Origin: Faecalibacter macacae
GTDB taxonomy: Bacteria > Bacteroidota > Bacteroidia > Flavobacteriales > Weeksellaceae
Direction: 5' to 3'
NCBI RefSeq assembly: GCF_003687725.1
Contig: NZ_RDOJ01000003.1
Span: 189,605 to 253,604, forward strand
Length of the DNA stretch: 64,000 bases
In this document: positions 44,526-54,044 of the stretch, piece after piece
Position numbering within the stretch: the first letter of the stretch is position 1
Layout of the letters: each line of letters starts with the position of its first letter
The notes under the pieces: model-generated
Databases searched by the model: none
What the model saw: only the letters and a program-made list of their open reading frames with translations
What the model was told of the DNA's origin: nothing
Program-made: the position numbers and the translations under genes

Positions 44526-44765
44526 TTAATCGTTATACCATTCTCCTCGGTGAGGTCTTAAGGCATCTCTAACTGCAATCATTTCAGACTCGTTAACTAC
44601 TAACCAAGCTACAGCGTACATTTCTTCAACTTCTTCGTAACCTGTAATGTTATTAGCTAACTGATCTCTTTCAATAAATTGTTTTAAATGAATCTCGTGG
44701 TGCTTTGCTGTTGGTAAAGCATCAGGACCATGAAAATCCCATATTAATCTTAATTTCTTCTCCAT
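44526..44765 (-). CDS. Conserved small hypothetical protein
   Basis: 79 residues, soluble, no signal peptide: MEKKLRLIWDFHGPDALPTA start, central HHEIHLKQFIERDQ helix, VEEMYAVAWLVVNESEMIAV and LRPHRGEWYND end. The His-rich stretch AKHHEIH could bind metal, but that is inference. Its start codon overlaps the stop of the symporter gene (TAATG), a sign of translational coupling. I do not recognise a characterised family. Confidence 0.75.
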   Translation of the reverse strand: MEKKLRLIWDFHGPDALPTAKHHEIHLKQFIERDQLANNITGYEEVEEMYAVAWLVVNESEMIAVRDALRPHRGEWYND

Positions 44766-46297
44766 TATGAATCCTTTTCAGTTTGTGCTTTACTAATTAA
44801 CCATAATCCAAGGAATGTTAATAATCCATTTAAGATGATTAATTCTACACCAATTCTATATGCTGTAAAATTAGTAACAATTTCGTTAATAACATAAGTT
44901 AATATTGGAGCTAAAATCGCAACGGTAATAATTCCGTATTTAATCGTAATATTTCTTGTTGTAAAAATTCCAAAGGCAAATAAACCTAATAATGGTCCGT
45001 ATGTATAACCAGCAACTTCCATGATTAAGTAAACGATTCCTTTGTTATTGATCATTTTAAAAATCATGATTAAAATAAAGAATACAATTGTAAATGCTAA
45101 GTGAACTTTAAGACGTGTATTTCTTTTTTCTTTTTCTGATAAATCAGGACGATCATTAATTTTTAACAAATCGACACAGAAGGATGAAGTAACCGCAGTT
45201 AAAGCTCCATCCGCTGATGGAAATAATGCTGAAATTAATCCAATAATAAAGATGATAGAAATAGCCATTGGGAAATATCCTTGTAACGACAAAGCAGGAA
45301 ATAAATCATCACCCATAACATTAACTCCTCCTTCTTTTAAATGAAAAGTTGATTCAACTAAATTGTAAAAACCTCCATTATTGATCGCATATAAGTATAA
45401 AATTCCTCCTAAAAATAGGAAAGCTAAATTCACAACTAATAATGTGCTTGCAAAAGTAATCATGTTCTTTTTCGCATTTGCAACATTATCAACCGAGATA
45501 TTTTTTTGCATCATTTCTTGATCTAAACCAGTCATGGCAATGGTAATAAACATACCACCTAAAATAGTTTTAAGGAAGAATGTTTTAGAATTTGGATCTA
45601 AATTGATTAAATGTGTATAATTCTGAGCTGATAATTGATTAAAAGCTTCTGCTGGAGATAAATTTAATTGATTTAAAATAAACCAAATACAAGCAATTAA
45701 ACTGATAATCATAAACGACGTTTGTAACGTATCAGTAACTACAATTGTTTTTACACCACCTTCAAAAGTATACAGTAAAACCATTAATAGAAGTACGAAA
45801 GTTGTTACCCAAAACGGAATTCCTAACGGATCCAATAAGAAGATTTGTAAAACGTTTACCACTAAATATAAACGAGCTGTTGCTCCAATTCCGCGGGAAA
45901 TGATAAAGAAAATCGATCCCATTTTGTGGGCTTCCACATTAAATCGTTTTCCTAAATAAGTATAAATAGAGGTCAGATTCATTCGGTAATAAAGAGGTAA
46001 TAAAACACCAGCTACAATAAAATATCCGATAAAGAATCCGATTACCATCATATAGTATTCAAATCCACCATAAACGTATTCGGAACCAGTTAATTTACCA
46101 ACAGTTCCCGGAACAGAAATAAATGTTACACCACTTAAACTTGTTCCAATCATACCAAAAGCAACTAGCCACCATTTACTTTTCTTGTTTCCATTGAAAA
46201 AAGAGTCGTTATCTGAATTTCTACTCGTAAAGTATGAGATAACCAAAAGACCTACAAAGTATACGATAACACAAAGTAGTAAAATCGTTGAGTTCAT
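44765..46297 (-). CDS. Sodium:solute symporter (SSS family)
   Basis: 510-residue inner-membrane transporter with about 13 helices, of the SSS/SLC5 family. The conserved start of the core, GMIGTSLSGVTFISVPG (near residues 50-66), corresponds to the Na+/substrate helix. ADGALTAVTSSFCVDLL near 365 is the second conserved block, where members carry Ser/Thr sodium ligands. The substrate (sugar, amino acid, organic acid) cannot be told. Coupled with the 79-residue protein downstream. Confidence 0.88.
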   Translation of the reverse strand: MNSTILLLCVIVYFVGLLVISYFTSRNSDNDSFFNGNKKSKWWLVAFGMIGTSLSGVTFISVPGTVGKLTGSEYVYGGFEYYMMVIGFFIGYFIVAGVLLPLYYRMNLTSIYTYLGKRFNVEAHKMGSIFFIISRGIGATARLYLVVNVLQIFLLDPLGIPFWVTTFVLLLMVLLYTFEGGVKTIVVTDTLQTSFMIISLIACIWFILNQLNLSPAEAFNQLSAQNYTHLINLDPNSKTFFLKTILGGMFITIAMTGLDQEMMQKNISVDNVANAKKNMITFASTLLVVNLAFLFLGGILYLYAINNGGFYNLVESTFHLKEGGVNVMGDDLFPALSLQGYFPMAISIIFIIGLISALFPSADGALTAVTSSFCVDLLKINDRPDLSEKEKRNTRLKVHLAFTIVFFILIMIFKMINNKGIVYLIMEVAGYTYGPLLGLFAFGIFTTRNITIKYGIITVAILAPILTYVINEIVTNFTAYRIGVELIILNGLLTFLGLWLISKAQTEKDS

Positions 46298-46319
46298 AAA
46301 ATTTTAACAAATAATTAGT

Positions 46320-46327
46320 CAAATTTA
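46320..46327 (-). promoter_or_regulatory. -7 box for the symporter operon
   Basis: TAAATTTG on the minus strand; predicted start near 46316, leader about 18 nt. Confidence 0.45.
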
Positions 46328-46409
46328 ATACTTTTGATGAAACTATACGTGAAATACATCAAATTGAAAATTAGTATTTTCGTACCTTCAAAAAATAATG
46401 TATTTTAGA

Positions 46410-47024
46410 ATGAATTACCCAAGTAAAGTATTGGAACGTGCGGTAGAAGAAATGGCGAATTTACCAGGAATAGGGAAGAGAACAGCTTTACGTTTGGTGC
46501 TTCATATGTTAAATCGTCCTAAATCGCAAACGGTTGCTTTGGCCGAAGCATTGGATAAATTAGTTGATGAGGTAAAATATTGTCAAAAATGCCATACTAT
46601 TTCAGACCATGATGTGTGTGAAATTTGTATTAATCCATTACGCGAACAAGATTTGGTATGTGTAGTGGAAGATGTACGTGATGTAATGGCGATTGAAAAT
46701 ACAGGTCAATTTAAAGGAACTTACCATGTATTAGGTGGTAAAATTTCGCCAATGGAAGGTGTAGGTCCTGGGCAATTAAATATTAATTCTTTAATTAATC
46801 GAGCGAAAAATGGAGAAATTAGAGAAATTATCTTTGCCTTAAGTTCGACAATGGAAGGCGATACAACCGTTTTCTATCTCTATCGTCAATTAAAAGATTA
46901 CAACATTCAGTTTTCTACAATCGCACGTGGTCTTGGAGTAGGAGATGAGCTTGAATATGCTGACGAAGCTACTTTGGTACGATCTATTCAATATCGTGTG
47001 CCATATTCGGATCAAAAATTTTAG
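46410..47024 (+). CDS. recR: Recombination protein RecR
   Basis: 204 residues from the ATG at 46410 ([12 protein letters not shown] aligns with the family start; an in-frame ATG at 46398 adds four residues). Helix-hairpin-helix [12 protein letters not shown] near 17-28, zinc site [16 protein letters not shown] near 53-68, and Toprim domain ([29 protein letters not shown]) are complete. Loads RecA with RecO in gap repair. Its usual neighbour ybaB is elsewhere (33117). Confidence 0.95.
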   Translation: MNYPSKVLERAVEEMANLPGIGKRTALRLVLHMLNRPKSQTVALAEALDKLVDEVKYCQKCHTISDHDVCEICINPLREQDLVCVVEDVRDVMAIENTGQFKGTYHVLGGKISPMEGVGPGQLNINSLINRAKNGEIREIIFALSSTMEGDTTVFYLYRQLKDYNIQFSTIARGLGVGDELEYADEATLVRSIQYRVPYSDQKF

Positions 47025-47054
47025 ATTAAAATAACTTATTTAAATCAATCCATT

Positions 47055-48251
47055 ATGCAAAATAAAATTCTAATTGTTTGTTTTGATACTCCATATCCGT
47101 CGAATTATGGAGGTGTGATTGATATTGAAAGAAAGTTTGAATATTTTAATTCGAGAAATTTAAAAGTTGATTTAATTTGTACTTGTTTTGATGAAGATAG
47201 AAAACAATATTTCGAAAAATTTATAAAACAGAATAAAACGATAATCGAATATTATCATATAGAATTGATTAAAGTTTCGCCTTTAAAAGCTTTAAAATTA
47301 TTCAAATTAAAACCTTTTTCAGTTGAGGTTCGTTCGATTGATTTTTCGTCGATTAATTTTCTTAAAACGGAGAATTACAAAGTTGTTTTGGTTGAACATA
47401 TGAAAACAACTAAATCAATAAAGCAATTGATTTCTATTTTTGATCAAAGAAATCTTCAACCAGAATTTTGGTTGAGATTACACAATGATGAAGCTGCGTA
47501 TTATAAAAATATGTTTAAAGCATCAAATGGTCTAAAAACATTATTTTTCTTGAGTGAAAGTTGGAAGTATACAATTTATGAATCTCAGATTTTAAACAGT
47601 AATTTTTTCAAGGGATTTCTTTACATCTCTGAAAAAGATAAATTGAATTTTCATCATAAATCGAAAATAGATACAATTCATCGTTTATTACCAATTTACC
47701 AAACTGCAACTAATCCGATTCAGAATTCTAATAAACCGTTAGACTTTTTTTACATCGGGAATTTAGATTTAGATGATAATCTAAAGGCATTAAAAAAGAT
47801 GAATTCATTTTTAGTGAAGCATAATTTAACTTCTTTTAAAATTGTAATTGCAGGAAAATGCTCTTCAGAAAAAAGGGAAGATTTAGTTAAAAATAGTTTT
47901 AGCTTTTCTGAAAATATTTCATTTAAGTTTAATGTCAGTAATGAAGAATTACAAAACTTATATCAAGATGCGAAGTTCTTTTTGAATTTTTCTGAAAATG
48001 AAAGTGGTGTAAAAACTAAATTAATTGAAGCTTTGGAAAATAAAATTCCGATTATTTCTGATTTTGAAGGAGCTGAAGGAAGTGGTTACGAAAACGAAAT
48101 TTTAAAAGCTGAAGAATTAGAAATAGATTATCTTCATGAATTATTGAATTCCAATAACTCATATTCGAACTATTTAGATAAATTTACTTCAAGAATACAA
48201 ACAAAAGAAAATTCGATTGTCAATTATTACGACGATTGGTTAAAGCAATAA
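47055..48251 (+). CDS. Glycosyltransferase, GT4-like
   Basis: 398 residues, GT-B fold. The N-terminus KILIVCFDTPYPSNYGGVID contains the conserved Gly-Gly loop of the acceptor side. WLRLHNDEAAYYKNM (near 138) and the C-terminal domain DFFYIGNLDLDDNLKAL, FKIVIAGKC and LNFSENESGVKTKLIEALEN (near 310-330, including the Glu that binds the nucleotide ribose) follow. It is 10 bp ahead of a phosphoribosyltransferase and a HAD phosphatase, which together look like a cell-surface glycan cassette. Confidence 0.82.
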   Translation: MQNKILIVCFDTPYPSNYGGVIDIERKFEYFNSRNLKVDLICTCFDEDRKQYFEKFIKQNKTIIEYYHIELIKVSPLKALKLFKLKPFSVEVRSIDFSSINFLKTENYKVVLVEHMKTTKSIKQLISIFDQRNLQPEFWLRLHNDEAAYYKNMFKASNGLKTLFFLSESWKYTIYESQILNSNFFKGFLYISEKDKLNFHHKSKIDTIHRLLPIYQTATNPIQNSNKPLDFFYIGNLDLDDNLKALKKMNSFLVKHNLTSFKIVIAGKCSSEKREDLVKNSFSFSENISFKFNVSNEELQNLYQDAKFFLNFSENESGVKTKLIEALENKIPIISDFEGAEGSGYENEILKAEELEIDYLHELLNSNNSYSNYLDKFTSRIQTKENSIVNYYDDWLKQ

Positions 48252-48261
48252 ACTAATTTTG

Positions 48262-48843
48262 ATGAAAGTAATAAATTTTGAGCAGAAAAATTTTGATGAT
48301 TTTTTAGAAAATACTCTAAAGGATTGGAAAAATGATTCATCAAAAATATTGGTTTTAGGAATCAAGGAAGGAGGTGTTTATCTTGCTGAAAATGTTTTTC
48401 AAGTATTGAGGAATTCAGCTAATCAAGTTGATTTAAAATTCATCAAATGTCAAAGACCATCGACTTCGGTTAAAAAGAAAAATGAATTTAGAAAGGCTTT
48501 TATTCAAACTATTTTTAAAATTTCACCTGTTATTATTTTAGATTTATTACGAAATGTTGAACATTATTTTCTGACTAAAAAATCAATCGAATATAACAGA
48601 GAAATTATTTTAGACGAGATTATAAATTTTAATCTTTATGATAAGATTGTAATTGTTGATGATGCAGTAGATTCTGGAGTTACTTTACAAAAAGTAAATA
48701 ATTATGTTCAGAGTTTAGCAGTTAAAACTACTAAAGTAAAAAGTTTGGCTGTAGTTATTACAAGTAATAACGCAATTGTAACGCCAGATTTTTATTTGTA
48801 TAAAGATGTATTAATCCGATTTCCTTGGTCATTAGATGGATAA
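48262..48843 (+). CDS. Phosphoribosyltransferase-fold protein
   Basis: 193 residues from the ATG at 48262 (a TTG directly before it is ignored). The PRPP-binding loop is KIVIVDDAVDSGVTLQKV (near 131-148), the hallmark of type I PRTases. ILVLGIKEGGVYLAENVF near 31-48 is the pyrophosphate loop region. The middle is unusually hydrophobic (FIQTIFKISPVIILDLLRNV, about 93-112), suggesting membrane or lipid contact. It overlaps the following HAD gene by 8 bp. No base-binding hood of a purine or pyrimidine PRTase is recognised, so a glycan acceptor is possible. Confidence 0.75.
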   Translation: MKVINFEQKNFDDFLENTLKDWKNDSSKILVLGIKEGGVYLAENVFQVLRNSANQVDLKFIKCQRPSTSVKKKNEFRKAFIQTIFKISPVIILDLLRNVEHYFLTKKSIEYNREIILDEIINFNLYDKIVIVDDAVDSGVTLQKVNNYVQSLAVKTTKVKSLAVVITSNNAIVTPDFYLYKDVLIRFPWSLDG

Positions 48844-49453
48844 GAAAGCAGTATTTGATTTTGATAAAACATTGGTAACTGTAAATACATTTCCTATTTG
48901 GATTGTGTTTGTAATTACTTATTCGACTGTTAAATTAGATTTTAAATCAGAAATTGTTCAATTACTTTGGAAGAGAAAAATTTCTAAAATAATCTCACAC
49001 GATCAGTTTAAATCAGATTTATTGAAAGTAGAATTAGAAGAAAAGTATCATCTTATTTTTGCAAAATTTATTTCAAATTTCAAAAATGAAAAATGTATCA
49101 ATGAATTGACTCAACTTAAAAATCAGAATTATAAAATCGCAATTTCATCAGCAGCTCCCGAACATTATTTAAAAGCTACAATTAATCAAATATTTCCCAA
49201 TCATCAATTTTTAGTGATTGGAGCAAATCTTAAAGGGAATCAATTTTCAGGAAATTATAAAGAGGAAAAGAGGAAAAATTTAATCCAAAGTGGATTTATA
49301 AAATTTTCAGAAGAAATAGATCTATTTTATACAGATTCTTTTGATGATTATGCATTAGCTCAACAAGCTAATCAATTGATTTTAGTTTCGCCTGATAAAG
49401 AATCTTACAGAAAGTTTAAAGAAACTTATAATAAAGAAATTAAAATAATATAA
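48836..49453 (+). CDS. HAD-IB family phosphatase
   Basis: 205-residue haloacid-dehalogenase-type hydrolase. Motif I is FDFDKTLV (residues 7-14, with both Asp), motif II SSAAP near 102, motif III a Lys near 135-140, and motif IV TDSFDDYALA near 162. The long cap insert includes a hydrophobic segment (FPIWIVFVITYSTVKL). Start ATG lies inside the end of the preceding PRTase gene, so translation is coupled. Likely removes a phosphate from the product of its partner; a PSPase-like activity on another substrate is possible. Confidence 0.82.
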   Translation: MDKKAVFDFDKTLVTVNTFPIWIVFVITYSTVKLDFKSEIVQLLWKRKISKIISHDQFKSDLLKVELEEKYHLIFAKFISNFKNEKCINELTQLKNQNYKIAISSAAPEHYLKATINQIFPNHQFLVIGANLKGNQFSGNYKEEKRKNLIQSGFIKFSEEIDLFYTDSFDDYALAQQANQLILVSPDKESYRKFKETYNKEIKII

Positions 49454-49483
49454 AAAAAGCTGGATTTTAAAATCCAGCTTTTT
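49452..49483. terminator. Bidirectional terminator after the HAD gene
   Basis: Perfect 15-bp palindrome AAAAAGCTGGATTTT and its complement, centred on 49468/49469, with flanking A and T runs. Shared with the convergent small lipoprotein gene. Confidence 0.85.
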
Positions 49484-49490
49484 CATATTA

Positions 49491-49727
49491 TTATTTTACA
49501 GAATCAGTTATTACTTCTTCAACTACAACAGCAGCAGAGTCAGTTTTTACCTCTTCTTTGTGTTCTTCACCGTGGTGACCACCAGCGATAGCTTCAGTGC
49601 GGTGGTGTACGTCATCTGCAGTGTATGCATCGTGTTCTACAGGTAAAACTCCATGATTTCCTCCTGGTTTAGAAGAACAAGAAACAGCTAACATAGCAAC
49701 TACTGCTAAAAATCCTAATTTTTTCAT
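49491..49727 (-). CDS. Small His-rich lipoprotein
   Basis: 78 residues: lipoprotein signal MKKLGFLAVVAMLAVSCSS (Cys17), then a low-complexity stretch with many His and Glu (HHRTEAIAGGHHGEEHKEE) and an acidic Val-rich end. The His/Glu pattern could bind metal, which is only inference. Single gene; no recognised family. Confidence 0.65.
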   Translation of the reverse strand: MKKLGFLAVVAMLAVSCSSKPGGNHGVLPVEHDAYTADDVHHRTEAIAGGHHGEEHKEEVKTDSAAVVVEEVITDSVK

Positions 49728-49810
49728 GTCTACAACTTTTATGTAAAAGATATTTTTAATTCTAAAAAATGATATACAAAATTAACTAAAATGTTCGTTT
49801 TAAAGAAATT

Positions 49811-50461
49811 TTATTTTAATTCGCCTATCTTCTGAATACCACCTTTTGTGATATCTCCAATTTTCACATCGATTTGAGTACCTAATGGTAAATAAATATC
49901 GACACGAGAACCAAATTTAATAAATCCGTATTCTTGTCCAGCAACAGCTTTATCGTCTTCTTTAGAGTAATTTACAATACGACGAGCAACTGCACCAGCA
50001 ATTTGACGGAATACTACTTTCGTGTTGTTTTTAGTTTGTACAACAACTGTTGTTCTTTCGTTTAATTCTGATGATTTCGGATGAAATGCAACTAAGAATT
50101 TTCCTGGATGATATTTAGAAAATGTTACTTTTCCATTTACAGGATAACGTGTAACGTGAACATTTAAAGGAGTCATGAAAATAGATAACTGAATACATTT
50201 TTCCTTTAAAATTTCAGGTTCGTATACTTCTTCTAAAACTACAACTTTTCCATCTACTGGAGCAATGATACAATTTTCTGAAGAGTCTGTTTCTCTGATA
50301 GGATTTCTAAAGAACCAAACAATGAATCCGAATAAAATCCAAAACGGTAGTGATAATAAAATTCCATACGATGGAAGATAATATCCCAACGCAACAGTTA
50401 TCACTGCAAATAATACCAAGCATCCAATTAAAATGGATGTACCTTCTCTGTGAAGTTTCAT
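49811..50461 (-). CDS. psd: Phosphatidylserine decarboxylase (short, pyruvoyl type)
   Basis: 216-residue proenzyme that makes phosphatidylethanolamine. Two N-terminal helices (about 8-50) anchor it. The conserved chain includes APVDGKVVVLEEVYEP, SIFMTPLNVHVTRYPVNGKV and GLIKFGSRVD-like IKFGSRVDIYLP, in which the Gly-Ser pair is the self-cleavage site that forms the pyruvoyl cofactor. Last gene of the LUD-cdsA-psd chain, overlapping cdsA by 4 bp; the operon joins two consecutive phospholipid steps. Confidence 0.92.
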   Translation of the reverse strand: MKLHREGTSILIGCLVLFAVITVALGYYLPSYGILLSLPFWILFGFIVWFFRNPIRETDSSENCIIAPVDGKVVVLEEVYEPEILKEKCIQLSIFMTPLNVHVTRYPVNGKVTFSKYHPGKFLVAFHPKSSELNERTTVVVQTKNNTKVVFRQIAGAVARRIVNYSKEDDKAVAGQEYGFIKFGSRVDIYLPLGTQIDVKIGDITKGGIQKIGELK

Positions 50462-51309
50462 AAAGTGTATACTAATAAATAATATAAATAGATAAACGGA
50501 ACCACAAATATAAAACTATCTAATCTATCTAAAAAACCTCCGTGACCTGGAATTAGGTTTCCACTGTCTTTTACACCGAAAAATCGTTTTAATTTTGATT
50601 CAGCTAAGTCACCGATAGGTCCAAAAAACGCTATGATAACTCCAATGATAGTCCAATCTATTTTAATGTTTTGATCAAAGTAAGTTTCGATAATATATCC
50701 TCCTAAAATAGTGAATATGAACCCGCCTGCAAATCCTTCCCATGTTTTTGCACCTGAAATTTTTGGAGCAAATTTGTGCTTTCCAAATAAGTTTCCAGCG
50801 ATGTACGCAAAAGAATCACTTGTCCACAATAGAATAAATACAAATAACAATTCAGGGTACATTTTATTTTCACCAAGGTTAAAACCGAATGTAGGAATCG
50901 TAAATGCAAGTATAAAAGGAAGTACAACATAAACTACCGCTAAAGTAGCTTTCGCGAAATCATTTTTTAATTCTCTTGTCGAGAAAAATATAGTAAATGC
51001 AGCAATTGTAAATAATACAGGAGCAATTAATGATTTTGAATTTAAGAAGAAATCAAAATGATTATCACCGCTTTCAAAAACAGATAAGAATTCTTTTCCA
51101 AATAATATGAATAAGAAGATAGAAGCGACAATACTTCCGATAAGATAAAGTTTATCTGATAATCCTGTTAATTTTATAAACTCGTAAAGGGAAAACCCTG
51201 CGAATAAAAACATTAAACCTATTAAACCGTAAGGGTGAATTGTGGTACCTAAAAAGATAACGAGAGCGTAAATTATTCCGGAGATTGCTCTGGGGATAAA
51301 ATTTTTCAT
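50458..51309 (-). CDS. cdsA: Phosphatidate cytidylyltransferase
   Basis: 283-residue inner-membrane enzyme that makes CDP-diacylglycerol from CTP and phosphatidate. About eight membrane helices; the signature near the C-terminus reads PGHGGFLDRLDSFIFVVPF (near 254-272), with GAKTWEGFAGG upstream (near 190). The N-terminus IPRAISGIIYALVIF is typical. Overlaps the LUD gene upstream and psd downstream by 4 bp each, so all three are translationally linked. Confidence 0.94.
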   Translation of the reverse strand: MKNFIPRAISGIIYALVIFLGTTIHPYGLIGLMFLFAGFSLYEFIKLTGLSDKLYLIGSIVASIFLFILFGKEFLSVFESGDNHFDFFLNSKSLIAPVLFTIAAFTIFFSTRELKNDFAKATLAVVYVVLPFILAFTIPTFGFNLGENKMYPELLFVFILLWTSDSFAYIAGNLFGKHKFAPKISGAKTWEGFAGGFIFTILGGYIIETYFDQNIKIDWTIIGVIIAFFGPIGDLAESKLKRFFGVKDSGNLIPGHGGFLDRLDSFIFVVPFIYLYYLLVYTL

Positions 51310-51914
51310 GATAAATCGTCTACCAATAATAGATAAATATTCTTTGCGTTAGGAATAGAACTAAAACTGTGCATATCCTTTCCTCTAATACAAGTAATGT
51401 TTGATGGTAGATTGTCTTTTTTTAAAGATTTTAATTTTTGTAAAGCATCGCTCAAATTAAGCGCAAATTGCTTTGGTTTTGCCCAAATAATAAAGTTTAA
51501 AGGAAATTCTTCAACTTTTCTTCCGGCTGTTTGGTGTGCGGATATCATTATACTTCCGTCATATGCACAAAGAAATTCACAATTTAGAAATGAGAAACCT
51601 TGTGGTAATTCCGTCGGATTTAATGAGTATGAAATATCAATTTTTTCTAACTTGGTTTGTAAGTTAGGATCTACACAAATTACTTTCGAAGCGTTTTCGT
51701 ATTTGATTATTTGATGAAGGTTATGAAGTGCTTCTTCTTCATTTCCACAATAAAGGAAATGACCACCACCTGCATTAAAATTCGTAGCAAATAATTCGTC
51801 TAAAGAAGTTTCAGGAATAGAGTTGTCTTGCCCGAAAATATCAACGTTTTTGTTGGTTTCTTCAGCATCCTCTTTAGTGTTTTTATTTAATAGTTTTTTA
51901 ATAGCTTTCCACAT
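51306..51914 (-). CDS. LUD-domain (LutC/YkgG-like) protein
   Basis: 202 residues with the LUD fold: GGGHFLYCGNEEEALHNLHQ near 48-67, CEFLCAYDGSIMISAHQTAG near 112-131 (the GSI..S motif of the family) and IYLLLVDDL at the end. Members act in lactate use or have unknown roles. Here it precedes cdsA-psd after ftsH, an arrangement not related to lactate oxidation, so the function is open. Confidence 0.8.
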   Translation of the reverse strand: MWKAIKKLLNKNTKEDAEETNKNVDIFGQDNSIPETSLDELFATNFNAGGGHFLYCGNEEEALHNLHQIIKYENASKVICVDPNLQTKLEKIDISYSLNPTELPQGFSFLNCEFLCAYDGSIMISAHQTAGRKVEEFPLNFIIWAKPKQFALNLSDALQKLKSLKKDNLPSNITCIRGKDMHSFSSIPNAKNIYLLLVDDLS

Positions 51915-51992
51915 GAATTACCATGTTTTTATACAAAACATCAATTAAGTGTTTAAAGTTAGTGATTTTTATTAATTAAAAAAGCAGGAAAT

Positions 51993-52021
51993 AAAAAAAC
52001 ACATCCTAAGATGTGTTTTTT
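51993..52021 (-). terminator. Terminator of ftsH
   Basis: 11-bp stem AAAAACACATC/GATGTGTTTTT (51995-52005 with 52010-52020) with loop CTAA. The A-run on its left gives the U-tract on the minus strand. Confidence 0.8.
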
Positions 52022-52030
52022 AAAGAAATA

Positions 52031-54016
52031 TTATTCGTTTATGATTTCTGTTTCAGTTTTTGGTTCTTCAACAACTGTAGGTTTTTCTTCTTCAATTGTC
52101 ACCTCTTGATGAGGCCTTGGACCAAAAATTTCTTCTAAATCTTCTTTAAAGATAACTTCCTTGTCAATTAATTTCTGAGCAAGTAAATCTACTTTATCGC
52201 GATTAGCTCTTAAAATATCTTTTGCTCTTTCATATTGACCTTCAATCATCGCTTTAATTTCGCGATCGATTAATTGAGCAGTTACTTCTGAATAAGGTTT
52301 AGAGAATCCGTATTCATTTTGACCTGATGAGTCATAATAAGAAATGTTACCAACTTCTTTGTTTAAACCATAAATGGTAATCATTGCGTTGGCTTGTTTT
52401 GTAACTTTTTCTAAATCACTTAAAGCTCCAGTAGAAATGTCACCGAAAACAACTTCTTCGGCAGCACGTCCACCCATTGTTGTACACATTTCGTCTAACA
52501 TTTGCTCTGTTGTAGTAATTTGTCTTTCTTCTGGTAAATACCAAGCGGCACCTAAAGAACGTCCACGAGGAACAATAGTTACTTTAACTAACGGAGCGGC
52601 ATGCTCTGTTAACCAACCAATAGCTGCGTGACCAGCTTCGTGGTAAGCGATACGTTTCTTTTCTTGTGGTTTAATTACTTTACTTTTCTTTTCAAGTCCA
52701 CCAATAATACGGTCAACTGCATCTAAGAAATCTTGTTTTTCTACCACTTCTTTGTTTTTACGAGCAGCAACTAAAGCTGATTCGTTACAAACATTAAAGA
52801 TATCTGCACCAGAGAAACCTGGAGTTTGTTTTGCTAAGAAATCAACATCAACATCTTCACCTAATTTTAATGGACGTAAGTGAACTTTGAAAATTTCTTT
52901 ACGCTCATTTAATTCTGGTAAATCAACATGAACTGTACGGTCAAAACGACCAGGACGAGTTAATGCTTTATCTAAGATATCAGCACGGTTAGTAGCAGCA
53001 AGTACAATTACATTTGCTTCAGTACCGAAACCATCCATCTCTGTTAATAATTGGTTTAATGTATTTTCGCGTTCGTCGTTTGATCCTGAAAAATTAGATT
53101 TTCCACGAGCACGTCCAATTGCATCAATCTCATCAATAAAGATAATTGAAGGAGATTTTTCTTTTGCATTTTTGAATAAATCACGTACACGAGAAGCACC
53201 TACACCTACAAACATCTCAACGAAATCAGATCCAGATAAAGAAAAGAAAGGAACTTTTGCTTCACCTGCTACAGCTTTTGCTAATAATGTTTTACCTGTA
53301 CCTGGAGGTCCTACTAATAATGCACCTTTAGGAATTTTACCTCCTAATTTTGTAAATTTTTCAGGGTTACGTAAAAATTCTACAATTTCTTCGATTTCTT
53401 CTTTAGCACCTTCTAATCCAGCTACATCTTTGAAAGTTGTTTTGATATGATCTTCCCCTTCAAATAATTTAGCTTTAGATTTTCCAACGTTAAAAATTCC
53501 ACCTTGGCCTCCGCCACCTGATCCACCCATCTTACGGAATAAGAAGAAGTAGATTACTCCAATAAACGCCATCCAAATTAAAATTTGAATAAACATTTTA
53601 CTGAAAGCATCAGGAGTTTTAGTATTTAACTTTACATTTTTGTTTGGACTTTTAGCAACGATTTCGTTAAATTCTTTTTCAAAATTACCAGCATCGGCAA
53701 CTGTAAAAGAGAAATTAGGACTTACACCACTACTTAAAGTAGGAAAATTAGATTCTTGATTTTTAAATTGCTTAAATTCTTCAGTATTTAATGCAGCATC
53801 AGATAAATAAACCCCAACTTTATTACTTTCTAAATCTAAATCAACCTGGTCAATGTATCCTTTTTGTATGTAAGAATTAAACGTTCCGCGGTCTAAGTTT
53901 TTAGTTTGTCCACTAATGCTAGGAACAAACAGAAAGAAGCCAATTAGAATTAATCCAATTATGGCATAAATCCATGTTGGATTAAAACCTTTGGGTTTAA
54001 AATTATTTTTTTTCAA
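52031..54016 (-). CDS. ftsH: ATP-dependent zinc metalloprotease FtsH
   Basis: 661-residue inner-membrane AAA protease. Helices near residues 14-30 and 138-158 bracket a periplasmic domain of ~105 residues; then come the AAA domain with GPPGTGKT (near 234), IIFIDEIDAIGRARG and TNRADILDKALTRPGRFDR, and the M41 protease site HEAGHAAIGW (near 457). No ATG exists near the expected N-terminus; the first in-frame start after a stop is TTG at 54014-54016 (KKNNFKPKGFNPTWIY), which suits the family start. Lies between rsfS and the LUD-cdsA-psd chain. Confidence 0.95.
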   Translation of the reverse strand: MKKNNFKPKGFNPTWIYAIIGLILIGFFLFVPSISGQTKNLDRGTFNSYIQKGYIDQVDLDLESNKVGVYLSDAALNTEEFKQFKNQESNFPTLSSGVSPNFSFTVADAGNFEKEFNEIVAKSPNKNVKLNTKTPDAFSKMFIQILIWMAFIGVIYFFLFRKMGGSGGGGQGGIFNVGKSKAKLFEGEDHIKTTFKDVAGLEGAKEEIEEIVEFLRNPEKFTKLGGKIPKGALLVGPPGTGKTLLAKAVAGEAKVPFFSLSGSDFVEMFVGVGASRVRDLFKNAKEKSPSIIFIDEIDAIGRARGKSNFSGSNDERENTLNQLLTEMDGFGTEANVIVLAATNRADILDKALTRPGRFDRTVHVDLPELNERKEIFKVHLRPLKLGEDVDVDFLAKQTPGFSGADIFNVCNESALVAARKNKEVVEKQDFLDAVDRIIGGLEKKSKVIKPQEKKRIAYHEAGHAAIGWLTEHAAPLVKVTIVPRGRSLGAAWYLPEERQITTTEQMLDEMCTTMGGRAAEEVVFGDISTGALSDLEKVTKQANAMITIYGLNKEVGNISYYDSSGQNEYGFSKPYSEVTAQLIDREIKAMIEGQYERAKDILRANRDKVDLLAQKLIDKEVIFKEDLEEIFGPRPHQEVTIEEEKPTVVEEPKTETEIINE

Positions 54017-54044
54017 TTTCTTTTTGGTTTCGTTTTAAATTCGA

